64,000 nt of DNA from Hyphomicrobiales bacterium (GTDB lineage Bacteria; Pseudomonadota; Alphaproteobacteria; Rhizobiales; Rhizobiaceae): the NCBI GenBank assembly GCA_900469955.1, contig UBYX01000008.1, forward strand, positions 179,877-243,876. The letters are read 5' to 3'. Under the pieces are notes generated by a model. It ran no database searches. It saw only the letters and a list, made by a program, of their open reading frames with translations, and had not been told where the DNA came from. Position numbers and translations under genes: made by a program. Each line of letters begins with the position of its first letter. Position 1 is the stretch's first letter. Positions 1-9,106 of this stretch are shown in pieces.

Positions 1-540
1 CGCTCCGTCCGTATCAATCGCCGAAGCCCCGATCACCGCAAAATCCACCTTGAACTGCCGGATGAAATCGACCGCGGCCTCACCGACGATACCGCCGTCA
101 GATTGGCGCACGACCCCGCCGGTAATGACTACTTCGATGTCGTCCAAGAGGCGCAACCGGTTGGCGACATTGATATTGTTGGTGATCACCATCAATTCCT
201 GATGGTGATCCAATGCTTCACCGACGGCCTCTGTTGTCGTACCGATATTGATGAAGAGAGAGGCATTGTCAGGAATGAGGCCGGCCGCGGCAATGCCGAT
301 TGCCTGCTTTTCGGCCGCCGCAATCTGACGCCGGGAATCATAGCGCACATTCTCGGTTCCGCGCGGGAAGGTGGCTCCACCGTGGATGCGGGTCAGAAGC
401 TGCGCCGCGCAAAGGTCATTAAGATCCTTGCGGATCGTCTGCGGCGTCACCTGGAATTCGCCCGCCATTTCCTCGACGAGTACCCGCCCGGCCGACTTGG
501 CCAGCGCCACGATTTTCGATTGACGTTCGGTTAGATGCAT
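1..540 (-). CDS. DeoR/GlpR-family transcriptional regulator (C-terminus cut by window edge)
   Basis: 180 codons are visible and the 3' end lies outside the window. The N-terminus carries a DeoR-type winged helix-turn-helix at about residues 5-55, with a recognition helix around VTPQTIRKDL and the family hallmark RIHGGA at 51-56. The following part is the sugar-phosphate-binding DeoRC domain, with an INIGTTTE motif near residue 80 and ITGG further on. DeoR proteins usually repress sugar-catabolic operons and are released by a phosphorylated intermediate. It is the last visible gene of the minus arm, 93 nt after the PdxA-like gene, so a phosphorylated acid sugar or triose phosphate from this pathway is the likely effector (inference). 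The ATG at 538-540 starts the conserved domain. Confidence 0.9.
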   Translation of the reverse strand, partial: MHLTERQSKIVALAKSAGRVLVEEMAGEFQVTPQTIRKDLNDLCAAQLLTRIHGGATFPRGTENVRYDSRRQIAAAEKQAIGIAAAGLIPDNASLFINIGTTTEAVGEALDHHQELMVITNNINVANRLRLLDDIEVVITGGVVRQSDGGIVGEAAVDFIRQFKVDFAVIGASAIDTDGA

Positions 541-633
541 ACGAACCCCCCAATATCTTCATATTGGGACGAAATGCCTTCGATCGCAAGAGGTCGCGTT
601 TCAGGTAGCCGTTTGGTGCGCTGGCGCGTGCCG

Positions 634-1605
634 TCAGGCATGTGCTCCGGCTATCAGGCGAGCGTAGGAGATCGCCGACAGCATATTGACGTGGTTTGCT
701 TTGCCGGTTCCAGCGATATCGAAGGCGGTGCCGTGATCGACGGAGACACGATCGATCGGAAGTCCGAGCGAAACGTTGACCGCGCTGTCAAAGGCGACCA
801 GCTTGATCGGTATGTGCCCCTGGTCGTGATACTGTGCGACAACCAGATCAAATGCGCCGTTATAGGCACGCGCAAAAACCGTATCCGCCGAGATGGGCCC
901 CACGACATCGATGCCCTTGGCGCGAGCCTGTTCGATGGCAGGGGCGAGAAATTCTGCATCCTCGGTGCCAAAAAGCCCGTTCTCGCCGCAATGCGGATTG
1001 AGGCCCGCGACGGCAATGCGAGGCGTCCTGCCGATGCGCAGGAAGTGCTGATGGCCGGCCACGATCGTCGCCAAAACACGCTCCGTCCTGGCCCGCTCGA
1101 TCGCCCCTCGCAAGGAAACATGGGTGGAGACATGGATGGTATTGAGGCGTTCGGAGGCAAGCAGCATGAAGGAACTCTTCGATCCCGTGAGATGCGCCAG
1201 CAGCCCGGTATGGCCGTCGTAGTGGTGACCAGCGAGGTTCATAGCTTCCTTGTTGATCGGGGCCGTGACGATGCAGTCGACCGTGCCGGAAAGGGCCAGT
1301 TCGACTGCCCGGCGGATGTAGCGCACCGAAGCATCGCCCGCCACGGCATCCACCTTGCCGATCTGCGGTAGCCTGCCGTCGATCGGCACTTCGTCCACAA
1401 GGATCGCACCGTCCTTCGGAGTTGGCGAGAACAACAGCGCGGTGCCGCATGCATTGTTTGCCCGCTGCAAGGCTTCCTCGGAGCCGACGACCGTGAAATT
1501 ATTCCGCTCCATCTCAGGCAAGGCACTGAGGGCCTTGACGATCACCTCCGGTCCCACGCCCGCCGGGTCGCCCAGGGTGATCGCGATACGTGTGTCCTTG
1601 CTCAT
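634..1605 (-). CDS. PdxA-family NAD-dependent 4-phosphate dehydrogenase (PdxA2-like, acid-sugar catabolism)
   Basis: 323 aa, the full length of the PdxA family. The reading frame extends upstream, but the ATG at 1605 gives the family N-terminus ([20 protein letters not shown]) and leaves room for the preceding stop at 1634; a GAGAGGGAAAGG stretch lies upstream. The three metal-binding histidines are present at H162 (STHVSLR), H205 (NPHCGENG) and H260 (QYHDQGH). Biosynthetic PdxA oxidises 4-phosphohydroxy-L-threonine. PdxA2 paralogues encoded with a DUF1537 kinase instead oxidise and decarboxylate D-threonate or D-erythronate 4-phosphate to dihydroxyacetone phosphate. The island also encodes that kinase at 11099-12169, so I favour the PdxA2 role over vitamin B6 synthesis. 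The exact sugar stereochemistry cannot be read from sequence. Confidence 0.88.
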   Translation of the reverse strand: MSKDTRIAITLGDPAGVGPEVIVKALSALPEMERNNFTVVGSEEALQRANNACGTALLFSPTPKDGAILVDEVPIDGRLPQIGKVDAVAGDASVRYIRRAVELALSGTVDCIVTAPINKEAMNLAGHHYDGHTGLLAHLTGSKSSFMLLASERLNTIHVSTHVSLRGAIERARTERVLATIVAGHQHFLRIGRTPRIAVAGLNPHCGENGLFGTEDAEFLAPAIEQARAKGIDVVGPISADTVFARAYNGAFDLVVAQYHDQGHIPIKLVAFDSAVNVSLGLPIDRVSVDHGTAFDIAGTGKANHVNMLSAISYARLIAGAHA

Positions 1606-1633
1606 TCTCAGACGCCTTTCCCTCTCCTGCCCT

Positions 1634-2767
1634 TCAATAGGCCGCCTCGTAAATCGCCAATATGTCGGCGCGCGACATCTCACGAGGATTGTTGTCGAGC
1701 AGGCGACGAATGGCGAAGGCATCGTCGGCCATGGCGCCGAGATCTTCTTGCGGCACACCGGCCTTCGACAGCTTCATCTCGATGTCGAGCGAAGCGCAGA
1801 AGGCACGCGACGCTTCGTAGACAGAACCTACCGTGCTGGATTGCGCAAGTCCCAGCGCCTCAAGCACGGCCGCGGTCTTTTGCGGAACTGCCGGCGTATT
1901 GAAGGCCAGAACGTGAGGAAAAATCAGCGCATTGGCGGCGCCATGGGCGATATTCCAGCGCGTCCCGAGTGGATACGCTAACGCATGGCCTGCGGCGGTA
2001 TTGACCGGTCCCAGACAGTAGCCTCCGTAAAGCGAGGCCAGCGCCAGACCGGCGCGCGCCTCTGCATCCTGCCCGTCGGCAACCGCCCGGGCCAGATAAC
2101 GCCCGACGAGCCGCACGCCCTCAATCGCATAAAGATCAACGATGGGGTGCGACTTGCGGTTCGTGAAGGCCTCGACGCAATGCGCCATGGCGTCGACACC
2201 CGTGGCGGCGGTAATTTTTGGCGGCACGGTGAAGGTCAGCGCCGGGTCGATGACCGCAATATCTGCGAGCATATGTATGCTCTCGACCGCCAGCTTGCTT
2301 TTCGTGGTGGGATCCGTGACGAGGGCCCTGATGCCTGCCTCGCTTCCCGTGCCGGCGGTCGTCGGCACCTGCGCCAGCGCCGCCTTCCCGTGTGCAGCAA
2401 TCTTGCCGGCACCAACCACATCTGACAGGTTTTGGCCCGAACCAGCAAGCGCGGCTGCGAGTTTTGCCAGGTCCATGGCGCTTCCACCGCCGAAACCGAT
2501 GATCAGATCCGCATCCGCTGCATCCGCCGCAGCCAGCACGCGCTCCAGATCGGCGCTATCTGGCTCTGCACGAACCTCCCCGAATACGCTCACCTCTCCC
2601 TTAAGGCCAAGCAGATCTGTACGCGATGCATTGAAAGCATCCGAAACGACGAGAATCCGCCTGCATTCTCGCGACTGAGCCCAAGCACCAAGACGTTCCG
2701 CTGTCCCGACCCCCAATTCGATCAAGGCCGGCCGGATCATCGAAATCGGTGTGCTCAACATGCTCAT
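1634..2767 (-). CDS. Iron-containing alcohol dehydrogenase (maleylacetate-reductase-like group)
   Basis: 377 aa from the ATG at 2767, which follows a strong GGAGGAGGG ribosome-binding site; the open frame continues 14 codons further upstream. Type III iron-dependent alcohol dehydrogenase fold: nucleotide-binding [11 protein letters not shown] near residue 90, PTTAGTGSE near 135, and the metal-site region [12 protein letters not shown] followed by HALAYPLG and NIAHG. Members reduce or oxidise small hydroxy or keto compounds with NAD(P). It lies 28 nt upstream of the PdxA-like gene and 181 nt downstream of the sialidase-like gene, with its own candidate promoter in that gap. In this island it probably handles an aldehyde or keto acid released by the DapA-family enzyme (inference); the substrate is unknown. 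Confidence 0.88.
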   Translation of the reverse strand: MSMLSTPISMIRPALIELGVGTAERLGAWAQSRECRRILVVSDAFNASRTDLLGLKGEVSVFGEVRAEPDSADLERVLAAADAADADLIIGFGGGSAMDLAKLAAALAGSGQNLSDVVGAGKIAAHGKAALAQVPTTAGTGSEAGIRALVTDPTTKSKLAVESIHMLADIAVIDPALTFTVPPKITAATGVDAMAHCVEAFTNRKSHPIVDLYAIEGVRLVGRYLARAVADGQDAEARAGLALASLYGGYCLGPVNTAAGHALAYPLGTRWNIAHGAANALIFPHVLAFNTPAVPQKTAAVLEALGLAQSSTVGSVYEASRAFCASLDIEMKLSKAGVPQEDLGAMADDAFAIRRLLDNNPREMSRADILAIYEAAY

Positions 2768-2823
2768 CGGTTTACCCTCCTCCAGGGTGGCCACGGGTGC
2801 CCGCGCCAAATATATGTAAAGTT

Positions 2824-2851
2824 GTTATATCCACTAGGGACACTTGGCAAG
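2824..2851 (-). promoter_or_regulatory. Candidate internal promoter for ADH-pdxA2-deoR
   Basis: Read on the minus strand, CTTGCC (2851-2846) is followed after 16 nt by TATAAC (2829-2824). This resembles the alphaproteobacterial housekeeping consensus (CTTGAC, then CTATAT). It sits 57 nt upstream of the dehydrogenase start in a 181-nt gap that otherwise interrupts a tightly packed operon. Seen directly; promoter activity is inference. Confidence 0.4.
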
Positions 2852-2948
2852 CCGCGACGAGTTTTTTGACGAGTCAGCCTTAAACCGGCGGGAGCGGACG
2901 ACTTCGGCGCCCGGTCCACTCGGGCAGACGAACATCCCCTTCGATTTG

Positions 2949-4142
2949 TCATTTTTTGAAAAACGACGGCTCTAGCCGGACGTATTTTATCGCGCGGCGG
3001 AAATAGGTGTAGGCAACATGAAGAGCGCCATCGGGACCTTCGACGATGGAGGGATAGGAGAATTCCCGGTTCAGCATATCCGTCGAATTGTTGCTCAAGC
3101 AGTGCCCGTCGCCAATATCAAGGTCGAACCGCGCCTCAAATGTCCTGCCGCCGTCTCGCGAGATTGCAAGGCTCAGCGGCGCACGCGGGACGCCCCAGAC
3201 CGCACCCTTGCGGCCCGCAACAGCATTCACCTGTGCCGGCACACCATCTTCGGGACCGTCGATCTCGTCATAGAGCGAATGGCGGCGCGCGTCCGACATC
3301 TCTGCATTGCTGTGATTGTAAACCATTGCAACACTTCCATCTTTCAGCCTGACAGCCTGGATGGACGAATTGTTGTTGGGCAGTTCGGTCGCTTCCGGGG
3401 GACTCCAGCTCAGGCCGCCATCGTTTGAATGGCTACGCAATATCTGCGTGGCGAAGCGGTTGCGATAAAAGGCCACCATATCACCGCCGTCCAAGGGCAC
3501 GATGTTCATATGTACCGCGCCAAGGCTCTCCGGCACCTCCACCATGTCCCAGTTGCTGCCACGATCCTTGGAGACCAGCACCGCGGCCCTGTCGATATCC
3601 CCGGTCCACCGGCGCCCCGCCTCGCTCAGGCAGCGGAAGACCGGCAACAGCCAAGTGCCGTCACCGTTGACGATCAGTGGCTGGCGTATGAATGTACCAG
3701 GAATATCGCAGAGAAGGTCGGGCGCCGAGAAGGTCCGGCCTCCATCGGTGGAGACACGTTTCCTGACAACTGCTCCATCCTGATTCCCGGATATCTGCGA
3801 TGTATAAAACAGCCACACCCTGCCGTCGGGCGCTTCAAACAGCAAAGGATTCTGCTCCGACCGCAAGGGATCATCGCTTAGCTTTTCAGGTTGCGACCAC
3901 GAAGTGGCTCCCGGCAGAAGCCTGGACATATAGACGGAGATATCGCCCATCCCTTCCATCGTGCCGCCGAACCAGGCGCAGGTGAGCGTCCCGTCTGCGA
4001 GAAAGGCTAGATTTGCCGCATGGTTCTGTACGCATTGGGAAGGCAGATATGCATCAACACGATCGCCGGCGTCACCGTTTACGACCATCCTTCCGGTCAT
4101 CAGGGCAGGAACTTCTGCGGGGTCGAGAGCTGTCGGGGTCAT
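2949..4142 (-). CDS. Sialidase-like BNR/Asp-box six-bladed beta-propeller hydrolase, cytoplasmic
   Basis: 397 aa from the ATG at 4142, 14 nt after the aldolase stop; the longer open frame upstream runs into the aldolase gene. Four Asp-box motifs punctuate the sequence: STDGGRTF (131-138), SKDRGSNW (191-198), SNDGGLSW (239-246) and SRDGGRTF (328-335), diagnostic of sialidase or neuraminidase-like propellers. No signal peptide or membrane segment is visible, so it should act inside the cell on imported material. No NanE or NanK homologue is nearby, which argues against ordinary sialic acid use. Members of this broad family include exo-alpha-sialidases and other glycoside-active or lyase enzymes. 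I would call it a sialidase-fold protein of unknown substrate belonging to this catabolic unit. Confidence 0.82.
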   Translation of the reverse strand: MTPTALDPAEVPALMTGRMVVNGDAGDRVDAYLPSQCVQNHAANLAFLADGTLTCAWFGGTMEGMGDISVYMSRLLPGATSWSQPEKLSDDPLRSEQNPLLFEAPDGRVWLFYTSQISGNQDGAVVRKRVSTDGGRTFSAPDLLCDIPGTFIRQPLIVNGDGTWLLPVFRCLSEAGRRWTGDIDRAAVLVSKDRGSNWDMVEVPESLGAVHMNIVPLDGGDMVAFYRNRFATQILRSHSNDGGLSWSPPEATELPNNNSSIQAVRLKDGSVAMVYNHSNAEMSDARRHSLYDEIDGPEDGVPAQVNAVAGRKGAVWGVPRAPLSLAISRDGGRTFEARFDLDIGDGHCLSNNSTDMLNREFSYPSIVEGPDGALHVAYTYFRRAIKYVRLEPSFFKK

Positions 4143-4156
4143 GTGGCACCCAAGGT

Positions 4157-5065
4157 TCACGGAAGTCTTGAATAGCGCGAGGAAAGCTCGCAAAACTCGG
4201 CATCGGTCAGCGGCATCAACGGCGGACGAGTGCGGCGCCAAGCACTTTCGTCCCGCTTCAAACCAATCATCGCCTTGATCGTCGGAATCTGCACATAGGC
4301 GTTGGAAAGCGACCGATAGGCATTGATGCGAGATTGGGCCGCTTCGACCTCTCCGGCCTTGGTCCCATCCGCGAACTGGTCGTACACCACACGCAGAGAA
4401 CCGGCTACCAGGTTGGACGTGGCGGTAATGCAACCCGCTCCCCCCGATTGCAGGAGCGGCAACATGAGGGGATCGGCACCGGCCAAAACAGAAAAATCCG
4501 GAAGGGCCGCTGAAATCGCCTGCATATTGGCAAGATCGCCAGAGGAATCCTTTATCCCGACAACGACTTGTGGAAACGCGCCGACGAGACGCCTCACGAG
4601 CGCCAACGAGAGCGCCACTCCCGAGATCTGGGGAATGTTGTAAAGAATAACCCGCAGCCGGGGGTCACCAATCTTCTCGATGATCTGCGCATAGGCCGTA
4701 AACAGGCCATCGTCACTCACACCTTTGTAATAGAACGGCGGCAGCATGACCACCTTGGCAACGCCGCAGGATAAGGCATGCCGGGTCAATTCAACCGTAT
4801 CCCCCAAACAGACAAGCCCGGTGCCAGGCATCAGGGCCTCGGGGTCAATGCCGACGGCAATGGCCGCCTCGAGAATCGCCCGACGCTCGGTGATGGAAAA
4901 GGAATTCGCCTCTCCCGTCGTACCCAAAAGGGCCACCCCGTGGCAGCCCTCGGACAGCAGTTGTTTACAATGGCTCGAAAACAACACGAGGTCAGGCGAG
5001 CCGTCGTCGTTCAAGGGCGTGGCGGCCGCACAAAACACACCTCTTACGGCCTGCTTGTTTAACAT
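4157..5065 (-). CDS. DapA/NanA-family class I aldolase (dihydrodipicolinate synthase-like)
   Basis: 302 aa from the ATG at 5065, preceded by GGAGGAG; a longer frame exists but lacks such a site. TIM-barrel family signatures are GTTGE (48-52), the catalytic tyrosine in YNIP (Y142) and the Schiff-base lysine in GIKDSSGD (K172). The family makes or breaks C-C bonds with pyruvate: dihydrodipicolinate synthase, N-acetylneuraminate lyase, and 2-keto-3-deoxy sugar acid aldolases or dehydratases. It is the first gene of the minus arm, next to a sialidase-like gene and opposite a peptide or sugar-acid importer, so a catabolic aldolase or dehydratase role is much likelier than lysine synthesis. Which subfamily it belongs to needs a phylogeny. 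Confidence 0.88.
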   Translation of the reverse strand: MLNKQAVRGVFCAAATPLNDDGSPDLVLFSSHCKQLLSEGCHGVALLGTTGEANSFSITERRAILEAAIAVGIDPEALMPGTGLVCLGDTVELTRHALSCGVAKVVMLPPFYYKGVSDDGLFTAYAQIIEKIGDPRLRVILYNIPQISGVALSLALVRRLVGAFPQVVVGIKDSSGDLANMQAISAALPDFSVLAGADPLMLPLLQSGGAGCITATSNLVAGSLRVVYDQFADGTKAGEVEAAQSRINAYRSLSNAYVQIPTIKAMIGLKRDESAWRRTRPPLMPLTDAEFCELSSRYSRLP

Positions 5066-5145
5066 GTTCTCCTCCAATCGCGGCAACCCCACTCGCAACA
5101 GAGATAGCGTCCACGCTTTCTTCACTTTTCTCCCCTGAAACTCCG

Positions 5146-5160
5146 TTGGTTGTCAACAAA
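5146..5160. promoter_or_regulatory. Candidate operator in the divergent control region 5066-5337
   Basis: TTGGTTGTCAACAAA is a 15-bp odd-centred palindrome with only one mismatched pair (GTTG-T-CAAC core). It lies 81 nt before the aldolase start in the 272-bp gap that separates the two arms of island A. The same gap holds TATAAT (5191-5196) and a TTGACA (5259-5264) on the plus strand 74 nt before the importer start, and is AT-rich compared with its flanks. The FadR-type GntR encoded at 12179 and the DeoR at 1-540 are the obvious candidate binders (inference). Confidence 0.45.
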
Positions 5161-5337
5161 CAAACGACACAACGCCGGCGACCTGTCGTCTATAATGCTG
5201 TAATATAACGGTATTTTTTGCGTGTCTCACAACTGAGCGAAAAGTCTCCAGATAAATATTGACATATTTACATTATCGCGGGAGTGTAACCCATCGGCGG
5301 CCGGGAGGAACGGCCGTCATTCTATTGGGAGGTAGGG

Positions 5338-6987
5338 ATGACGAAAGCAGCAGACGGCGCGGCGCATTCGGCGCAAATGTCCCGGCGGGACGCATTGAAG
5401 CTTGGCTTGGGAGCAACCATTGCGGCATCTGTGTTCGGCGGCAGCGCCCGCATCGTAGTCGCGCAGGAAGGGCAGATCCTGAAGGTCGCAAATCCGGCTT
5501 TCAACCAGGATTGGTCTCCGCTGCGCGGCGGCGGCGTTCCCTATCGCTGGAATTCCGTCTGGTGGGCATCTCCGATGTATTTCGACGAGAAAGGCGAGAT
5601 CCATCCTTATGTCTTCACGAGTTGGACCCCGTCGCAGGGTGGCAAGGTCTGGACCTTCAAGATCGACCCCAAGGCCTCCTTCTCCGACGGCAGCAAAATC
5701 ACATCTGAGGATGTGAAAGGCTCCTGGAATGTTTCGGCCATGCCCAACACCAAGAACCAGCGGGCCGACCAGGTGCTGAGCAAGGTCGCGGGTTTTGGTG
5801 ACATCAGTAGCGGCAAAGCCACCGAGCTTTCCGGCGTAGCTACTCCCGACGCCGGGACAGTCGTGGTGACGCTGTCGGAAACCGATCCCATCTTCTTCAT
5901 GCGCGTAGCAAACCACATCGCGCCGATTACCAAGGCGTCGCAATCGCGCGGCAGCGACGGCGCCGAGGTCCAGGACTGGTACATGCCCGACAGCGGTGCT
6001 GTCTATTCCGGCCCGTTCAAACTCGTTGAAATCGATCTCGACGCAGGCAAACTCGCGTTCGAACCGAATGAGCATTTTTTCGGACCGAAACCAAAGCTTG
6101 CGGGGATCGAGATCTCTTCCATCGAGGATAACATCACTGCGACCTCCCTGATCAAATCCGGCGAGTTCAACGCCCATACCGAACTCATCACCTCCACGAT
6201 CGTACAGGATCTGGGGCCGGAATTTTCCTCGGGACCGCTAATCCCAACCAGCCAGCATTTCTGGTTCAATACGTCGCGCGCGCCGATGGACGACCCGAAG
6301 GTTCGCCAGGCGCTGATCATGGCGGTCGACCGCGAGGGTCTTTTGAAGGCTTCTTATCCCGACGGACCGCACAAGAAGACAGATCAGGTGATCAATTCGG
6401 TACCGGGGGCAGAGAATTCCGGCTTCGAACCTTATCCATTCGATCCAGCCGCAGCCAAAAAGCTGTTGAAGGAATCCAAGTATGGCGGCCCCGAACGCCT
6501 GCCTAAACTCCTCTTTGTCGGTGTCTCCGGGCCGGCCATCGAGGCGGCGGCGCAATTCATAGCCGAGCAATGGCGTCAAAACCTTGGCATCACCGCCGTC
6601 GACATGAAGCCGCAACAGGATGCCTACGCCGGCCCCGACCAAAACGCCGTACAAATCTTCCGCGACGACGTCGGCACCCGCGTGCCCGATGCCGTCTCCT
6701 ACCTGCAGGGTTCGATCGCTTCCACCTCCTCCAACGCTCAGAACAAGCTTGGAGGTTATAAAAATCCCAAGGTCGATGCCGCACTCGCCGAGGCCTCGAC
6801 CAAGGCGGCCGACGATCCGAAACGCGTCGCACTCGCGCAGGAGGCTCAGAAGGCCTTCCGCGAAGACTGGGCCTTCATTCCCTGGTATGCTCAAGCCATG
6901 TCGCGCTGGGCCACCAAAGAGGTGAAGGGCATCGACAAAAACCTTGATTGGCAGGTTGCACGGCCTTGGGAAATTACCATCGGCTGA
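5338..6987 (+). CDS. ABC importer substrate-binding protein, DppA/OppA family (Tat-exported)
   Basis: 549 aa; the ATG at 5338 follows GGGAGGTAGGG. The N-terminus carries a twin-arginine signal (SRRDALK at 15-21, then a hydrophobic stretch to about residue 43), so this periplasmic protein is predicted to be exported folded. The body is an SBP_bac_5 protein with the expected landmarks (WTFKIDPKASFSDGSKITSEDV near 105-125 and VRQALIMAVDREGL near 322-335). It captures the substrate for the permeases and ATPases that follow. It starts the plus arm of the acid-sugar island, so the ligand may be a sugar acid, its oligomer or an amide rather than a peptide (inference). Confidence 0.93.
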   Translation: MTKAADGAAHSAQMSRRDALKLGLGATIAASVFGGSARIVVAQEGQILKVANPAFNQDWSPLRGGGVPYRWNSVWWASPMYFDEKGEIHPYVFTSWTPSQGGKVWTFKIDPKASFSDGSKITSEDVKGSWNVSAMPNTKNQRADQVLSKVAGFGDISSGKATELSGVATPDAGTVVVTLSETDPIFFMRVANHIAPITKASQSRGSDGAEVQDWYMPDSGAVYSGPFKLVEIDLDAGKLAFEPNEHFFGPKPKLAGIEISSIEDNITATSLIKSGEFNAHTELITSTIVQDLGPEFSSGPLIPTSQHFWFNTSRAPMDDPKVRQALIMAVDREGLLKASYPDGPHKKTDQVINSVPGAENSGFEPYPFDPAAAKKLLKESKYGGPERLPKLLFVGVSGPAIEAAAQFIAEQWRQNLGITAVDMKPQQDAYAGPDQNAVQIFRDDVGTRVPDAVSYLQGSIASTSSNAQNKLGGYKNPKVDAALAEASTKAADDPKRVALAQEAQKAFREDWAFIPWYAQAMSRWATKEVKGIDKNLDWQVARPWEITIG

Positions 6988-7004
6988 GGCAGCCGAGGTA
7001 AGCG

Positions 7005-7031
7005 CTCCCGGGGCGGATCCAAGCCCGGGAG
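7005..7031 (+). other. Intercistronic hairpin after the binding-protein gene
   Basis: CTCCCGGG (7005-7012) and CCCGGGAG (7024-7031) form a perfect 8-bp GC-rich stem with an 11-nt loop, 17 nt downstream of the binding-protein stop and before the permease. There is no U-tract, so it looks like an mRNA-stabilising or attenuating element rather than a full terminator. Confidence 0.55.
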
Positions 7032-7184
7032 GACCGCGATGCGCGGCGTTCGGTTCGCGCATTGCTTTCCGAAGACCGGAAATCAAATTGGCTCCGCACA
7101 CATCCGGAGGCTGCGGAAAGACGGCATGAAAGCGTCAGGAAGCCTTTGCCGGCGGCCGGCCCATGCGGGAGGGAAACTCGGGCG

Positions 7185-8141
7185 ATGCTGCGTTACGTTG
7201 CGACACGATTTGCAATCTGGATCCCGTCGGTCCTGCTGGTCATGCTGGCCGTCTACGCACTTGCCTTTTATGGCGCCGGCGATCCGATCAAACTTATCTT
7301 CCTGCGCGCACCGGGCGATGTCGCCTATAATCCTCAACGCATCGAGGCGATCCGCGAGAGCGCCGGGCTCAACAAGCCGTTCATCGAGCAGTTTGCCCAC
7401 TATGTGTGGAACCTGCTGCAGGGAAAATTCGGCAACTCCCTCAGTTCGGGCCGTTCGGTCTGGGCCCTGGTGAAGGCCGCGGCACCCGTCTCATTCCAGC
7501 TCGCCCTCTGTTCCATCCTCCTGACCGCCGTCGTCGCCATCCCGCTTGGCATGATCGCGGCGCTCAACCAGAACACCAGAACCGACTACGCCATTCTCGG
7601 ATCCGCGCTCTTCCTGTGGGCGATCCCCGCCTATGTCGCGGGGCCGCTACTGATGGTGGCTCTTATCGTCCTCCTTCCGGGAGCGAAGGTGCCTTATGGG
7701 TGGGGCGGCGTGTATGACATGCGCATCCTCCTGCCGCTTTTTGTGCTCTCGTTCCAGCCGATCGCACTTATCATTCGCCAGACGCGCGCTGCTGTCATTG
7801 AAGTGCTGTCGGAGGATTTTGTGCGCACCGCACGGGCCAAGGGCGTGCCGGAGATGATGGTGGCTTTGCGCCATATCCTTCGGCCGGTTCTGACGCCGGT
7901 TGTCACGCAGCTCGGCCTTATCATGATCACCATCGTCAACGGGGCGATCTTTGTGGAGCTTGTTTTTGGCCTGCCCGGCCTTGGGCGCCTCACCGTGCAG
8001 GCGCTGATCAATTCGGACTACCCTGTGATCCTGGCAATCACTTTGATCGGATCCTTCCTGGTGATGATCTCCAATCTCTTGGTCGACATCCTCTATCCCT
8101 TGCTCGACCCGCGCGCCAACGATTCCAAAAGGAGCCGCTGA
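7185..8141 (+). CDS. ABC importer permease, DppB/OppB family
   Basis: 318 aa. The frame is open from 7062, but the conserved permease N-terminus (MLRYVATRFAIWIPSVLLVM) begins at the ATG 7185 with GGGAGGG upstream. About six transmembrane segments are visible, with the cytoplasmic EAA-type coupling loop around VRTARAKGVPE near residue 215. It forms the transmembrane channel with the next permease (two nt gap) in the inner membrane. Confidence 0.93.
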   Translation: MLRYVATRFAIWIPSVLLVMLAVYALAFYGAGDPIKLIFLRAPGDVAYNPQRIEAIRESAGLNKPFIEQFAHYVWNLLQGKFGNSLSSGRSVWALVKAAAPVSFQLALCSILLTAVVAIPLGMIAALNQNTRTDYAILGSALFLWAIPAYVAGPLLMVALIVLLPGAKVPYGWGGVYDMRILLPLFVLSFQPIALIIRQTRAAVIEVLSEDFVRTARAKGVPEMMVALRHILRPVLTPVVTQLGLIMITIVNGAIFVELVFGLPGLGRLTVQALINSDYPVILAITLIGSFLVMISNLLVDILYPLLDPRANDSKRSR

Positions 8142-8143
8142 CG

Positions 8144-9106
8144 ATGACGCTCGTACAGACCAATTCTACCCTCGGCGACGATCAGGACCGCCCGGTCAAT
8201 CTCTGGCGTGATGCCTGGCATCGACTGAAACGCAACAAACTGGCGATCTTCGGCCTCGGTATCATCGTGCTGCTGGCCTTCATGGCGACCTTCGGACCTT
8301 ATCTGACACCTTACGACTTCCTGAGCCAGGATCTCCAGGCTCGTAACCAGGCTCCGTCGCTCGCCCATCTCTTCGGCACCGACGACCTCGGCCGCGATGT
8401 CTTCAGTCGTGTCGTCTATGGCAGCCGCACCGCCTTTCTGGTCGCGATCGTCGTCACGGCAATTGCGCTTGCAATCGGTACGGCTCTCGGTGCCGTTGCA
8501 GGTTTCTTCGGCGATCCCTATGACCGCGTCATCATGTGGCTGACGGACATGACGATGTCGGTGCCCAATTTGCTCCTGGTCGTGGTCATCAATGCCTCGC
8601 TGAAGACGCCCATCGCCCGTTGGATGGAAGCCCAGTACATGGCGACGCTGAACCCCTTCTATCGCGAGACGATCTGGATCGATTTCCTCCTCGTTTTTGG
8701 TTCAATGGCCCTGATATCCTGGCCGCCCTATGCGCGCCTGGTCCGCGCCCAGGTGCTGTCGATCCGAAGCCGGCCCTATATCACCGCCGCCATGGCATTG
8801 GGGCTTTCCAACCGTATCATCATGACGCGCTACGTCGTCCCCAATGCACTCGGGCCCCTTATTGTGGCGGTGAGTGCCGGGCTTGGCACCGCCATGGTGC
8901 TGGAAAGCGCATTCTCCTTCCTGGGTGTCGGCGTAAACCCGCCGACACCCAGCTGGGGCAACATGATCTCCGACGGCCTGCGGGTCTGGCAGCATTATCC
9001 TCACCTGCTCGCCGCACCCGCTGCCGTGCTCGGCCTTGCGTCCGTCGCCTTTTCCTTTCTGGGCGATGGGCTGAACGACGCCCTCAATCCGCGAGGCACG
9101 AAGTGA
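8144..9106 (+). CDS. ABC importer permease, DppC/OppC family
   Basis: 320 aa, starting two nt after the previous stop behind an AAGGAGC ribosome-binding site. DppC-type N-terminal cytoplasmic stretch (WHRLKRNKLAIFGLGI), then six membrane segments; the signature FGTDDLGRDVFSRV lies near residues 75-90 and the coupling loop near 215-235. Its stop overlaps the GTG start of the ATPase. Partner of the DppB-type permease. Confidence 0.94.
   Translation: MTLVQTNSTLGDDQDRPVNLWRDAWHRLKRNKLAIFGLGIIVLLAFMATFGPYLTPYDFLSQDLQARNQAPSLAHLFGTDDLGRDVFSRVVYGSRTAFLVAIVVTAIALAIGTALGAVAGFFGDPYDRVIMWLTDMTMSVPNLLLVVVINASLKTPIARWMEAQYMATLNPFYRETIWIDFLLVFGSMALISWPPYARLVRAQVLSIRSRPYITAAMALGLSNRIIMTRYVVPNALGPLIVAVSAGLGTAMVLESAFSFLGVGVNPPTPSWGNMISDGLRVWQHYPHLLAAPAAVLGLASVAFSFLGDGLNDALNPRGTK

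Noticed and set aside
535..1371. Plus-strand open frame of 278 aa across the PdxA-like gene
   Set aside because: Antisense shadow; the minus strand carries all three PdxA metal histidines in the right spacing.
634..1605. Annotation as a vitamin B6 biosynthetic PdxA
   Set aside because: Family membership fits, but the gene sits in a sugar-acid operon with a DUF1537 kinase in the opposite arm and DeoR/GntR regulators; the catabolic PdxA2 role explains the context better.
2949..5065. Canonical sialic acid catabolism (sialidase plus NanA)
   Set aside because: No NanE, NanK, NagA/NagB or sialic acid TRAP transporter in the window, and the sialidase-like protein has no export signal.
5317..6177. 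Long minus-strand open frame (286 aa) opposite the Tat-exported binding protein
   Set aside because: It mirrors codon-position bias of the plus-strand gene, has no family-like motif, and the opposite strand is a clear full-length SBP.
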